Source: Cordia subcordata (Eukaryota; Streptophyta; Magnoliopsida; Boraginales; Cordiaceae). Taken from it: DNA of 64,000 nucleotides. How positions within the stretch are numbered: the stretch's first letter is position 1; each line of letters starts with the position of its first letter. The notes beneath the pieces are model-generated. The model saw only the letters and a list, made by a program, of their open reading frames with translations, searched no databases and was not told the origin of the DNA. The translations under genes and the position numbers were made by a program. Positions 13,704 through 24,387 of the stretch are shown here, one piece after another. The stretch spans positions 4,830,501-4,894,500 of the forward strand of contig JAPTOF010000006.1 of NCBI GenBank assembly GCA_028554755.1, read 5' to 3'.

Positions 13704-13705
13704 TG

Positions 13706-13720
13706 TAGTATCAGAGCCAC
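13706..13720 (+). other. Primer binding site, tRNA-iMet type
   Basis: TAGTATCAGAGCCAC, one change from the common plant TGGTATCAGAGCCA site, two bases after the 5' LTR. Confidence 0.8.
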
Positions 13721-14798
13721 TTATATATGGATTTACATGCATTTTTTAAAGAAAAATTGGAATATTTATTTGAGCATATAGACTATGAAAGTTGTTGATG
13801 ATTGTTTTATATTATTATTAAATTTTATTTCATAAAATTGATTGAGTGCTTTCGTAAAACTCTCCTTGGTCGTTCTTGATTTATGATCTATTTTAATTTT
13901 TGAGTTTTTTCCACTTAATTATTCAGAGAAAGCCAATCGCCACTCATATCAAGAAAATAGTCATTTTTTTAAAATTAAAAAAGGGAATATTTATGATTTG
14001 ATTTGTGTTTTTGAAGATCCATGCTTTGGTCCTGTGTTTGAAATTTTTGCGATTTTCTTGATTTTTAATAAAATAAATAAAAAAACTATTTGCATAATCC
14101 AGCAAAGAATTCAACTTTTTTCTGATGAAATTGATGTTGAATTTGAATTTCTAGGTGAAAAAGACTAGGATTAGATTATTTGATTACAAAAATCGAATTA
14201 GATTCGAGGTTTTTTATGACATGGGTTTCGTTTTGGGTCTAAACATACTCTGTATTAGCCCAGTTTAGAGGTAGAAGGGCATGTTTGGTAAATAAGACTT
14301 TGGGGTGATTAAACTTTACAATTAATAAGCATAGCCAAACAGCATCTTATTATAAATTGGTAAGGGGTGTGTTTGGCAAATAGGCCTTTTGGGATACTTA
14401 AGCTTTTGTTATATATAAGCGCGACCAAACAAAGCCCTTGTGTTTTAAGCTAGAAAGGGCTGTGTTTAGCAAAACTTAGTTTCTTTATCTTTTTAGTCTC
14501 TGGGATTATTTGCATAACCAAACAGAGCCCTTATTTTTAAGTTTGGAAGATCTTGTTTGGCTAAAGGTTTTTCTTACCAAAGACATAGCATTGCATATTT
14601 TATATTTACCAAACAATGCCTTTGCTACAATGGAATCAAATTTAATTTAAAATGTTAAATTTGTGTGTGTGTGTATGTATTATTAGTCTTTTGAGATGGG
14701 GAAAAAAAACCATCATGACCGAGTTTTTTTTTCTTTTGGTCATCCATTACTATATAAATAAATATATGAACATATGATATATGTATTTGAGGCTCGTT

Positions 14799-14799
14799 A

Positions 14800-14854
<55 letters not shown>

Positions 14855-14859
14855 GTACA

Positions 14860-14950
<91 letters not shown>
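14799..14950. repeat. Palindromic TAA/TTA trinucleotide repeat
   Basis: About 85 bp of AAT units, broken once by AGTAC, run directly into about 67 bp of ATT units at 14883/14884. The two arms are reverse complements and can form a hairpin or cruciform tens of base pairs long. Confidence 0.95.
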
Positions 14951-16850
14951 GTTTTTTTTAATTTTCAATTTGATTGTATATTGGCAAAATGAAATATTTT
15001 GTTATGCCCTAAGATACGTCATTAGTGGTGACATGTTCTTGCAATCGATATTTTATAATTATTGCTTATGTCATATTTGTTTTTAAAGTATTAAATTAAT
15101 TAATATATCATTAATTGACTTACTATAACGAGTCCTTAAGGCACATTTAAGTGCAGTGTCATCATCTACTTGCTTTTGCAAATGTAATAGAATTTTATTG
15201 CTAAGGGAGTTGCCATTGGATCAAGTTAATATTTGGTTTTGGCACCAATAACAATTGTTTTAGCTTTGTTATGAAAATAAATTTAATTAAACATTGAAAT
15301 TTTATGTTTTTCTCTATGGCAATTTCTGTGTTTTATAAATAAAGATTTGATCTAGAAGTTTTCTTTAGTGTCTAAATTTAATGAAAATATTTATTTTATT
15401 TATTCAATTTTAAATTTTATATATCTCCTATTGCTGGATTATTCATATGTGCTCGTGAAATTTGTTGAAGAATGCAATTTTAAATTGATCATAGAAACAT
15501 GTCATATTGAATTGTTTCATATTGTGTGGTCAATCGCATACATAGCATTTTGTGATTAAAGTTAAGCATTAATTTTTTCTAATGAGTTGATAGTATAGAT
15601 TTAAGTAGGCAAATTCACCAAAGTGATTTGCTCAATTAAATCTATGGCTTTTCTCGTTTTGTTTGGGAAACTACCATGGTATGATGGTAAAGTGCACAAT
15701 GTTCTCCCAAAGGAGATTATTATATGGCTTTAGCCCGGTAGCATAAATATAAAGTATGGACTAAGATTACAATACTGTTAGGGAGTTCAATTGCCCAAAG
15801 GTAGTTGGCTTTTCTTTTAGTGAGGTGATCTTAAATGTATTACTTTATGTTAAAAGAGCGTCTATTTACATGTTGAATTATTTGCCCAAAGGCAGATATG
15901 ACAATGATGTGCTTGGACTCTTTTGTTTATAATGCTTATTCTTGTAATATAGTATGTACGCATAATGTTTATTGATATTGCATTCTTTTCTTGGATTGTT
16001 TCATTTGCTTTAAACAATCATTACTTAGATGTCTTAAATAGATCAAACCATTATGAAATGAAAGCAAATATTGGGTTTTATCTGAGTATAGTCAATACTG
16101 ACTTGACATTACATTTGATGCACATGTTGTTTTGGTTGATAAAAATGGTGATAAAGAAAGGGTAATATAATTGGCAATAGGAGAGGTCTAACTGTCTTGC
16201 TTAATGACTATGAAGAGACCATAACTGAGTATTTAGTGAATGGCTTGTCTAGAACTAAGAATGTAAAAGAACTCTTAATAGCTATAGGAGAGAAATACCA
16301 TGGAATCTTGGAATATTGATGACCAAAAATTACTCATTATATTATTGCGGAAAACAAAATTAAGGATAGAAACCCAAAGGTTGTATATTTTGTTTCTAAT
16401 CTTAAGTCCTATTCTTATAATGTTAGTACTTTGAATTCTAAGGATCATGTTCCTAAGAGAGGTCATAGTTTTAAAAAAAATGGTAAAGCTCAGATTTAGA
16501 TCGTAAATTAAAATCACAATGTAAGAGGTCTCAAATCTGCTATCAATAAGTTTGATAAGAACTCTTACTTTTGTAAGGTTATAAAAGAGCTCATTGCACA
16601 AGTTCAATTTTGGTTAAATAAAGAGAAAATTGATGAGGGGCAAGTGGATTAGAGTCTTACATTAGGACTGTTAGTCTGTATTTAAATGCCCAAGTACAAT
16701 TATTTTTCAATTCCATAATTATTGGTGAATGTGTTTTATCAAATGGTTTATACCAATTATGTTTATTCCTAAGAAGTTCGCGTGACTCTTTTCATATAGA
16801 AAATTTTGCTCCTAAAAGTAGTTTTAATTATAAGAAAATTTTCTTTGCTA

Positions 16851-16934
16851 TGGCATAAAAGGTTAGGTCATATTTCTTGGGAAAGAGTTGAAAGACTCAT
16901 TAACAGTGAGATTTTACCTTCTCTAAATTTTTTA
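16851..16934 (+). pseudogene. Copia GAG-pre-integrase remnant
   Basis: Translates to WHKRLGHISWERVERL, the conserved start of the gag-pre-integrase zinc region of plant copia polyproteins. Flanking frames are broken by stops. Confidence 0.75.
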
Positions 16935-18066
16935 TAATCTTGAAACTTATATTGGGTGCAAAAGAGGAAAGCGCACTAAAGTTAAAAGAAATATGTTACC
17001 CATTGTTTTGCCTTTTAGAAGTGATAAACATAGGTACTACGAGACCTTATTCTGTTATATTGTGTGGTAACAAATATTTTATTACATTTATTGATGATTT
17101 TTTTCTCGTTATAGATACCTGTATCTAATTAAAAAGAAATCTGACGCTATTGAGAAATTTAAAAATTTTTAATACAAAGATAGAAAAATAACTTGGGAAA
17201 GTTATCAAAATTGTTGGATCTAACGGAAGAGGTAAGTACTATGGTAGGCTTGGATCTCCGAACAATATATAGGGTTGTTTACCCAGTAGTTATAAATTTA
17301 TGGGATTATTGCCTAGTATACTATGTCTAGTATCCTTGAGTAAAATGGTATGAACGAATGGTGAAAATGCACCTTTACGAATATAATAAGGAGCATGATG
17401 AGTGTTACTGACCTAATAGAGTACCTTTGCAGTGAAGCCATTAAAATTTTTTGTTAATTACTTAACCATGTTCCCAATAAGTTTGTCCCTAAGGCTCTTT
17501 TTTTGAATTTTGGTTAGGGAGAAAACCCAGTTTAACTGATTTTCGAGTTGGGGTTGTCCTACTTAGGTAAGGATTTTCAAATAAGAAAACTACTAAACCT
17601 AAGACTATTTGTTGTTTCATTGGGTATTTGGCTCATTTTAATGATGTAAGTTTTACTCTCCTATATATGTTTCTAAGATTGTCAAATCTCAAATGCCCAA
17701 ATTCTTATAATTATATGTTGGTAATGTTGTATGTTTTCAACCTACTATTGAGGATAATGATAGAGAAATTGTCTCATTTCCACTACTAGTAAGTAGTCAG
17801 GCTGGTACTCTACTCATATTGAGAGACAAAATATTAGTGAGTACCCCTATAATAGATGATGATGCTACAACTAATGACAATCTACATGTTGAGATCTCAC
17901 AACCTTATGATTTAATGATGAACAACATTTAAAAGGTCTATTAGAGAAAGAAGACATTCCATCTATAATAATTATCGCATTTACTTGAATATTATGAGAG
18001 ATGAGATGCAACCTATGATGAAAATAAATTTAGGAACTTGTTGATCTTCTTGAAGGAGATAATCTT

Positions 18067-18161
18067 ATTGGTTGCAAATGGGTCTTTAAGACCAAAAGAG
18101 ATCTCATAGAAAAGATTGAGAGACCAAAGGTGAGATTAGTTACAAAAGGCTTTACCCAAAG
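18067..18161 (+). pseudogene. Copia reverse transcriptase remnant
   Basis: Translates to IGCKWVFKTKRD, then RLVTKGFTQ, the conserved N-terminal reverse transcriptase block of Ty1/copia elements. The frame breaks soon after. Confidence 0.85.
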
Positions 18162-19225
18162 AAAATGTATATATTACAATGAAATCTTTTTCACATGTTT
18201 CTATAAAATATTCTTTGAGTTATAATGACTCCTATGGATGTGAAAATAGTTTTCCTCAATAGTGATATATATCTATAAGTTTACATGAAATAGCCCGAGG
18301 GTTTACTATTACTAATAAGGATAATATGACTTGTAGACTTAGAAAATTCATTTATGGTTTTGAATCACGTCTCAAAGTTCTGAATATTTGAAGTTTAATG
18401 AAATAGTAACTTGTTATTATTTTGAGAAAAATAGAGTTGATCCATGTATATATTTCAAGATCCATGGGAGTAAATTTGTCTTCCTAATATTGCATATTGG
18501 TGATATTTTGCTAGTTATATATGACTTGGGTATGTTCCATGAGACTAAACAATATTTTACTTAAGGCATTCGATATGAAAGATTTTGAGAATGCTTCTTT
18601 TGTTCTTGGTACTAAGTTTTATTGAAATAGGTCTCTTGGAATTTTTAAATATTTTACAAAATCTTACATCGATTGAGTTTTCAGAACTTTTTTTGGTGTA
18701 AAGGATTGTAAGTTTTGTGTGCATTTATTGTAAAAGGTGATCAACTCAAATTGAAGCAATATCCTCAAAATGATATAGAGAGGGATTCTATGAAAGATAT
18801 ATGCCTTGTGCTAGTACTATTGAGAGCCTGTTGTATGATCTAGTATGCACTAGACTTGATATCGCTTTTGCGATAAGAGTTTTGGTTTATAATAAATCCT
18901 GGAATAGATTATTGGGTTGTTGCTAATTAGGTAATAAAATACCTACAAAAGACAAAAAAAAATATACATTTGTTTGCTATAAAATAAATTATCTAAAGTT
19001 GGTTGGATATTCTAACTTTGACTATGTTGGATGCTCAGATAATTGAAAATTTACTTTTGGGTATATCTTTGTGTTAGCTGGAGAGGCGTCTTGGAAGAGT
19101 GCAAAATAACAGCTTAATGCCTCTTCAACTATATGAATTTATGGCGTGTTATGATGCCTCATCCCCTGTTATATGTTTTAAAAACATGATATCTAGTTTT
19201 GAGAATTATAACTTCTGTTACTAAA

Positions 19226-19404
19226 TCTATTGTGATAATAGAGTTGTTGTTCTATTCTCAAAGAATAATAAGAAAATTAAAGCTTGCAAGCATATAGATA
19301 TCAAGTTCTTAGTAGTCAGAGACTTTGTCAAAAATGATGGCATTCATATAGAACGAATTGCTAGTGATGACGTATTAATTGACTCCTCGTCCGAGGGTCT
19401 TTGA
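19226..19404 (+). pseudogene. Copia RNase H remnant
   Basis: Open for about 58 codons: IYCDNRVVVLFSKNN, then KHIDIKFLVVRD, then a stop. This is the C-terminal RNase H block of plant copia polyproteins. Upstream around 19085 a degraded SWKS..Q motif of the same domain is visible. Confidence 0.85.
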
Positions 19405-20209
19405 TTTATGATTTTTGTGAAACATGTTAGAAATATGAGTATTTTACAATCTTTTTGATGCTATTGTCTAGTGGGAGCTTTACATTATCATATACTGTTG
19501 GATGTTCCCATTTTTTAATGTTTTGCTTTGCACATTAGTGCATTCGTGCAATAGCATGTTAGTTTATGGTTTACAACATAATTGTATATTATGATTACTC
19601 ATATTCATGTTTTTTTTAGGATCTTATGTTTAGTGTCCATTGCGATAAGATCCCCTATTGAGTTTAATATCTCCACAAGGACACATTTTGGCTGGAGATA
19701 TGCATTTTTACCTCTAGTATATTGATCGCCGTTTTGTGAGGTTAAGAATAATTTATCCTCTGGCCCGTTGAATGCCATTTTGTGAGGATATGTGTTCTTT
19801 CCTCTAGCATATTGAATGTTATTTTGTAAGGATAAGAATAATAGATTTCTCTTGTTTTAAAATGCCGATATTAGAGAAATCATATAGAAGACTGACAAAT
19901 AAATATTACATTTTGATCACATATTGGTGCTAGTTTCTTGCTACACTGCCGTATGTTTGGTCCATGACGACAAGGTTGGATAACATTTGCGACCATGAAA
20001 AGTCTTGTGTCAATAAGGAACACTATAACTGCCATGATTCGATATTTGAAAATCTTGTTGGTCTGGATATGCACTCGAGGTGTAATCTTGTGAATCAAAA
20101 TATTTTAAAAAATTGTGGCCACATTCTGTTTCCTATTCAGCCTAATAAATATTTTTCTTAAAAATTTTTGAAATTAAATAAAATAATTAACGTTGTCCAA
20201 GTGGAAGAC

Positions 20210-20640
20210 TGTTGGAAAATTTCTCTTTAAAGTAAGCTACCGTTAATTATTTTTGGTTTTATAAAATAGGCTGAATATTTGGTTCACAAGTTGGGCTTTG
20301 TGATCATATTAGGTTTAGCTCACCTCATAAATTCATACGGTTCTTGTGCGTAGGCCCATATATTCTGATAAATCCTTTTATGGATAGGACTGTCAGAATT
20401 TATTATAAATAGAGCTAGGTCCCCTCTCCTACTCTTAACCTAACAATTGTTCCCATAAGTATTTGTTAATATTGAGTAGAACAGGGAGAGGAAGATCTAA
20501 GTCTAGATTGGGTGACAGTTATTTCTTCAATAACAATTCTTTAACAATAATAACTCAAACAGATATGTGTTTTCGCTATTAATTATGCCTTTTAATTTTA
20601 TATTATAAATTTATGTATACAATCCGATATTGCGTTTACA
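20210..20640 (+). repeat. 3' LTR of the copia element
   Basis: Starts TGTTGGAAAATTTC and ends TTTACA. It is preceded by a short purine-rich tract (GTGGAAGAC) where the polypurine tract is expected. Confidence 0.88.
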
Positions 20641-20929
20641 TTGCTTACTCAACTAAAAAGGGGAGACTGAAAAAAAGGTTTGCATATAATCTAATTCTGA
20701 ATTTACTCGTACAATTTATGTAAACATAGCCAAAGAAGTTCAAATGTCATTTGGTGTTCATAAAGTAGTTTTCTAGACGTGATCACTTGGACATGAGGGG
20801 GCTGGTTGAGGGGATGCCAATTTGATTTCATTATTCCAAAAGAATAAGGTATGACTTAGACACACAGAAGCTGGTCTATTTGCAAGAAGCTTAGCCCTTC
20901 AATACACAATAGTTGAAAATAATGTGTCC

Positions 20930-21172
20930 GCCCCCAGGGGCATAGGTGAGTTGGTAAGTGGCCAGGTGATTAGGGTGGTGACACCCTGACAACGCGGATC
21001 AGTGCGTGTGGCGCGATCTCATTGAAATATTGCGAAATTTGTTCTTTGGATTTCCACGCCGTTGGTCCTCTCGCAGTGTGCCGCCACGCACATCCCTCGA
21101 TTTACCTCCCGCCTAGTTAAGGGGCCTCTGGCCAGGTGGGAAAGGGGTTCTCCTTTGGTTAACCCTTTTAAA
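20930..21172 (+). mobile_element. tRNA-derived SINE, copy 2, with target-site duplication
   Basis: Same family as 9999-10252. It is flanked by a perfect 15-bp duplication, GAAAATAATGTGTCC, at 20915-20929 and 21173-21187, the mark of target-primed insertion. The B-box region is damaged (GGATCAGTGC) compared with copy 1. It lies about 0.7 kb upstream of the glycosyltransferase start codon. Confidence 0.9.
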
Positions 21173-21511
21173 GAAAATAATGTGTCCACGTTTCACTATG
21201 CAATTTCGTCACACAGAGTGTTGTTAATCGGAGGTTGGATCCTATTGTGAAAGACATTAAAAAAACTATATTTGAAATTTCTCATATTAAATTTTAGTTA
21301 ATTACTCAAGCAACTAATAAGTGCGCTAATTAAATTATTAAATGCACAATTAATAATGAGTTAGTAATTGACTGAGTCTTGACCTTTCTCCTCTCCTAAA
21401 AAAAATCTTCTTGTATAAGATATCTACCCCACTGGAGTGAGTCAACTGCTCGTATAATTCCAAGCATTTACTTGAATAAAAGCTTATTTATGCACACATT
21501 GACGATATACA

Positions 21512-21734
21512 GAGCTCGTTTGGATTGGCTTTTTTCAAAAGAATTTTTTTTAACAGTTTTTAAAAAATAATTTTTTTTGAAAAGCTGAAAATTTTAACTT
21601 ATAAAAAAAATTATATTTGAGCTTTTTTTAAAATTTTAATTTTTTTTAAAAATTAAATTAAATAATTTATAAATTTAACATGACTTTTAAAAAATATATA
21701 TTTAAAAAAAAAAAAAACCAATCTAAACATGCCC
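21512..21734. mobile_element. hAT-like MITE in the glycosyltransferase promoter
   Basis: The terminal inverted repeats start GAGCTCGTTTGGATTGG on the left; the right end read backwards is GGGCATGTTTAGATTGG. The interior is nearly all A/T. ATATACA occurs directly outside both ends (21505-21511 and 21735-21741), a 7-bp perfect target duplication that fits the 8-bp size class of hAT elements with one change. It ends about 130 bp before the start codon of the next gene. Confidence 0.72.
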
Positions 21735-21862
21735 ATATACACTTTTCAGCTTAGACCTAAATAAGTTTCGTTTGTTCTCTCTTTCTCTCTTTGAAAAGGC
21801 TCACCTTTTGTTTCACACAACACAAACACACACTGCTTCAGCGCACAGCGTAAAACTTTCAG

Positions 21863-23392
21863 ATGGATTCAAATCAAGACCAAGAACCCCAACACCCTCC
21901 GCCACCACAACCCCCCACCCCAAGACACTCTCTATTCTCAAAATTGAAACAACCCATTTGCTTCCTCTCAATCTTTATCCTCATCTTTGCAGTCTCACTA
22001 AGCATCCTCACAAACACTAACTACTTCAAATTAAATTACCTCAAATCAACCCTTTCACCACACCCCATCAACCTACTTTACAAATTCTTGCAATTCTTTC
22101 ACACACCCCACAAACCAGAACCCCAAAAAGCTCCAAACTTTGATACAAAGCCCTCTTTTTGTGTCCATTGGATGGCCCCTTTTCTTTCAGGTGGAGGGTA
22201 TAGTTCAGAAGCATGGTCTTACATGTTATCATTACATAGTTATTTGAAAGCTAGTGAAAAACCAAGGTTTAGATTGAGCATAGAGCACCATGGTGATTTA
22301 GAAAGTATTGATTTTTGGCAAGGCTTGCCATTAGAGATGAGAAAATTGGGAATTGAGCTTTACCAAAGTGGGTGTAGAGTGAATGAGACCATTGTTGTCT
22401 GTCATAGTGAGCCAGGTGCTTGGAATCCTCCATTGTTTGAGACCTTGCCATGTCCACCTATTGGTTATGGTCAGTTTAAGGTTGTGATTGGTAGGACCAT
22501 GTTTGAGACTGATAGGATGAATGATGAGCATGTGAAGAGGTGTAACAGGATGGATTTTGTTTGGGTTCCTACTGAATTTCATGTTAATGTGTTTACGGAA
22601 AGCGGGGTTGATCCATTGAAGATTATTAAGGTTGTTCAGGCTGTAGATGTAATGTTTTTTGACCCGCTAAAGTATGAGGGCTTGGATCTTGAATCAATAG
22701 GGAAAATGGTGGTTGGTTCAGATTCTAGGAAAGTAGATTTGGGAGAAAGGTTTGTTTTCTTGAGTGTTTTTAAGTGGGAGTATAGGAAAGGGTGGGATGT
22801 TTTGTTGAGGGCTTACTTGAAGGAGTTCTCGGTGGGTGATAATGTTGCTTTGTGTTTGTTAACGAATCCTTACCATTCTGACAGAGATTTTGGTAACAAG
22901 ATTGTTGAATTTGTGGAAGACAAGGACTCTGGTTTGGAAAAGCCAGTCAATGGTTGGGCGCCAATTTATGTAATCAATGAGCATATAGCTCAGGTTGATC
23001 TGCCAGGATTGTATAAGGCAGCTGATGCGTTTGTGTTACCATCTAGAGGAGAAGGTTGGGGTCGACCTCTGGTCGAGGCCATGGCAATGTCATTACCTGT
23101 GATTGCGACGAATTGGTCAGGGCCAACTGAGTACTTGAGTGAGGATAATGGCTATCCACTGCCTGTGGATAGAATGAGTAAAGTTAAGGAAGGCCCCTTC
23201 AGAGGGCATCTATGGGCTGAGCCTTCTGTTGATGGGTTGCGGGTTGTAATGCGACATGTGATGAGTAATAGAGAGGAAGCCAGGGCTAAAGGGAAGCAAG
23301 CCAGGGCTGACATGATCAGACGTTTTTCTCCTGAGATTGTTGCGGAGGTTGTTGCCGATCATATCCACAAGATCATTGAAAACACATTTTAG
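21863..23392 (+). CDS. GT4-type glycosyltransferase, single exon, 509 aa
   Basis: Intronless frame of 509 residues. A proline-rich cytosolic head (about 1-30) is followed by one hydrophobic helix (about 32-50, CFLSIFILIFAVSLSILT), giving a type II membrane topology that suggests the Golgi or ER. The C-terminal half is a GT-B fold of the glycosyltransferase family 4: FVFLSVFKWEYRKGWDVLL, then LPGLYKAADAFVLPSRGEGW near residues 380-398, with the EX7E nucleotide-sugar motif in GEGWGRPLVEAM and the following VIATNWSGPTEYL. It resembles the plant At3g10630 group, whose acceptor I do not know. The start is the first ATG of the long frame and fits the short 5' leader (CT-rich, 21770-21862). Its neighbour on the right, MIOX, is convergent. 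Confidence 0.9.
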   Translation: MDSNQDQEPQHPPPPQPPTPRHSLFSKLKQPICFLSIFILIFAVSLSILTNTNYFKLNYLKSTLSPHPINLLYKFLQFFHTPHKPEPQKAPNFDTKPSFCVHWMAPFLSGGGYSSEAWSYMLSLHSYLKASEKPRFRLSIEHHGDLESIDFWQGLPLEMRKLGIELYQSGCRVNETIVVCHSEPGAWNPPLFETLPCPPIGYGQFKVVIGRTMFETDRMNDEHVKRCNRMDFVWVPTEFHVNVFTESGVDPLKIIKVVQAVDVMFFDPLKYEGLDLESIGKMVVGSDSRKVDLGERFVFLSVFKWEYRKGWDVLLRAYLKEFSVGDNVALCLLTNPYHSDRDFGNKIVEFVEDKDSGLEKPVNGWAPIYVINEHIAQVDLPGLYKAADAFVLPSRGEGWGRPLVEAMAMSLPVIATNWSGPTEYLSEDNGYPLPVDRMSKVKEGPFRGHLWAEPSVDGLRVVMRHVMSNREEARAKGKQARADMIRRFSPEIVAEVVADHIHKIIENTF

Positions 23393-24387
23393 CTTCTTAC
23401 GTCTAAGGGAGAACCAGATGTTGTGTGCTTAACTGACAGTATCAATTCTGAAGCTCAAATATTGCTTGGTTAAGCTCTACTGAAGCGATGTGGAAGTTGC
23501 AAGAAGTGATTTTATACATCATTTGACTTGCTATGCAGTTGGGGTAGCTTTTTGTTGACAAAGAGAGATGTCATGAAAGCTTAAGAATGTGACATGGGAG
23601 AACGTAGCAGATTATAATCGTGGTTATCTACCGATTTCTGAAGATCATTGGCAATGTATCAGCAGTTAATGTATGAGAAATGAAGCAGCAGACTTGCTAC
23701 GGAATGTTGAGAAATATAAGAAGCAAAAAGCTAATTGCTTGTCAGACGCACTATGTCCAGTCATGGAACCATTGACTTGGGTAGCAGCAAGCAACAAAGA
23801 GAAGAGGAGACCTCTACTGCCCCATACTCTCACTTAGCCTATTGGTGTGGCCCTCTGGGGGGCCATGGGCGTAAGCATTTTAAGTTAGTTAAGGAGATTC
23901 AATACGCTGATAGGTTAGTAGTTGAATCTAGTTGTTACAAACTCAAAAGAGCGACTTCTCAACAACATCGATGTCATAGTAACATGATATATACGATGGG
24001 CTAATGTTTTTGTAGTTTTGTGTTGTGTTCTCTTATATGTTTCTGATTTAGTGGGATCATGAAGTTGCATCTCAGCAGATTTTTGGATGCTGTGCAGAGA
24101 TGAAATGAATTTAAAGATGTAAACTGAGTCACCAAAGATTAAAAATTCAAACTTCAAACGTGTCAAATCTGAATTAAGACAACTTTCATTGATAGCCTGA
24201 AGATATTTAACCAAAGTACATATTAAAAGAGATTTCTCAGTTCTTTCATCTTTGTAGAAATTAGAAAAGACATTTTTTATAGTACACATTAAAAGAGACT
24301 TCTCAATCCTTGTAGAAATTAGGAAAAGATTTTTTTTTTCTGAATTTTCTTGAAGAATACAGCTCTGCATAAGCTTTTCTTTGGATC
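23393..24387. other. Convergent intergenic region between glycosyltransferase and MIOX-A
   Basis: Contains the 3' UTRs of both genes. Near 24213-24345 is a degenerate direct repeat (AGTACAYATTAAAAGAGAYTT, two units about 70 bp apart). No other gene is supported. Confidence 0.5.

Larger units (their letters stand above)
13267..20640 (+). mobile_element. Decayed Ty1/copia LTR retrotransposon
   Basis: A 7.4-kb element bounded by two direct LTRs of about 430 bp, with a tRNA-iMet-type primer binding site just inside the 5' LTR. Recognisable decayed Pol pieces lie in copia order: GAG-pre-integrase, reverse transcriptase, then RNase H. All frames are interrupted by stops and frameshifts, so it cannot encode its own proteins. 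A large TAA/TTA palindrome and several GTTTGG...CCAAAC inverted blocks (14280-14600) lie between the 5' LTR and the gag-pol region and may be later insertions. The left end is mutated relative to the canonical TGTTGG start. A target-site duplication is not clear; AGCTT on the left and TGCTT on the right are a weak candidate. Confidence 0.88.

Noticed and set aside
22269..22582. Antisense open frames within the glycosyltransferase
   Set aside because: Shadows of the real coding frame on the opposite strand.
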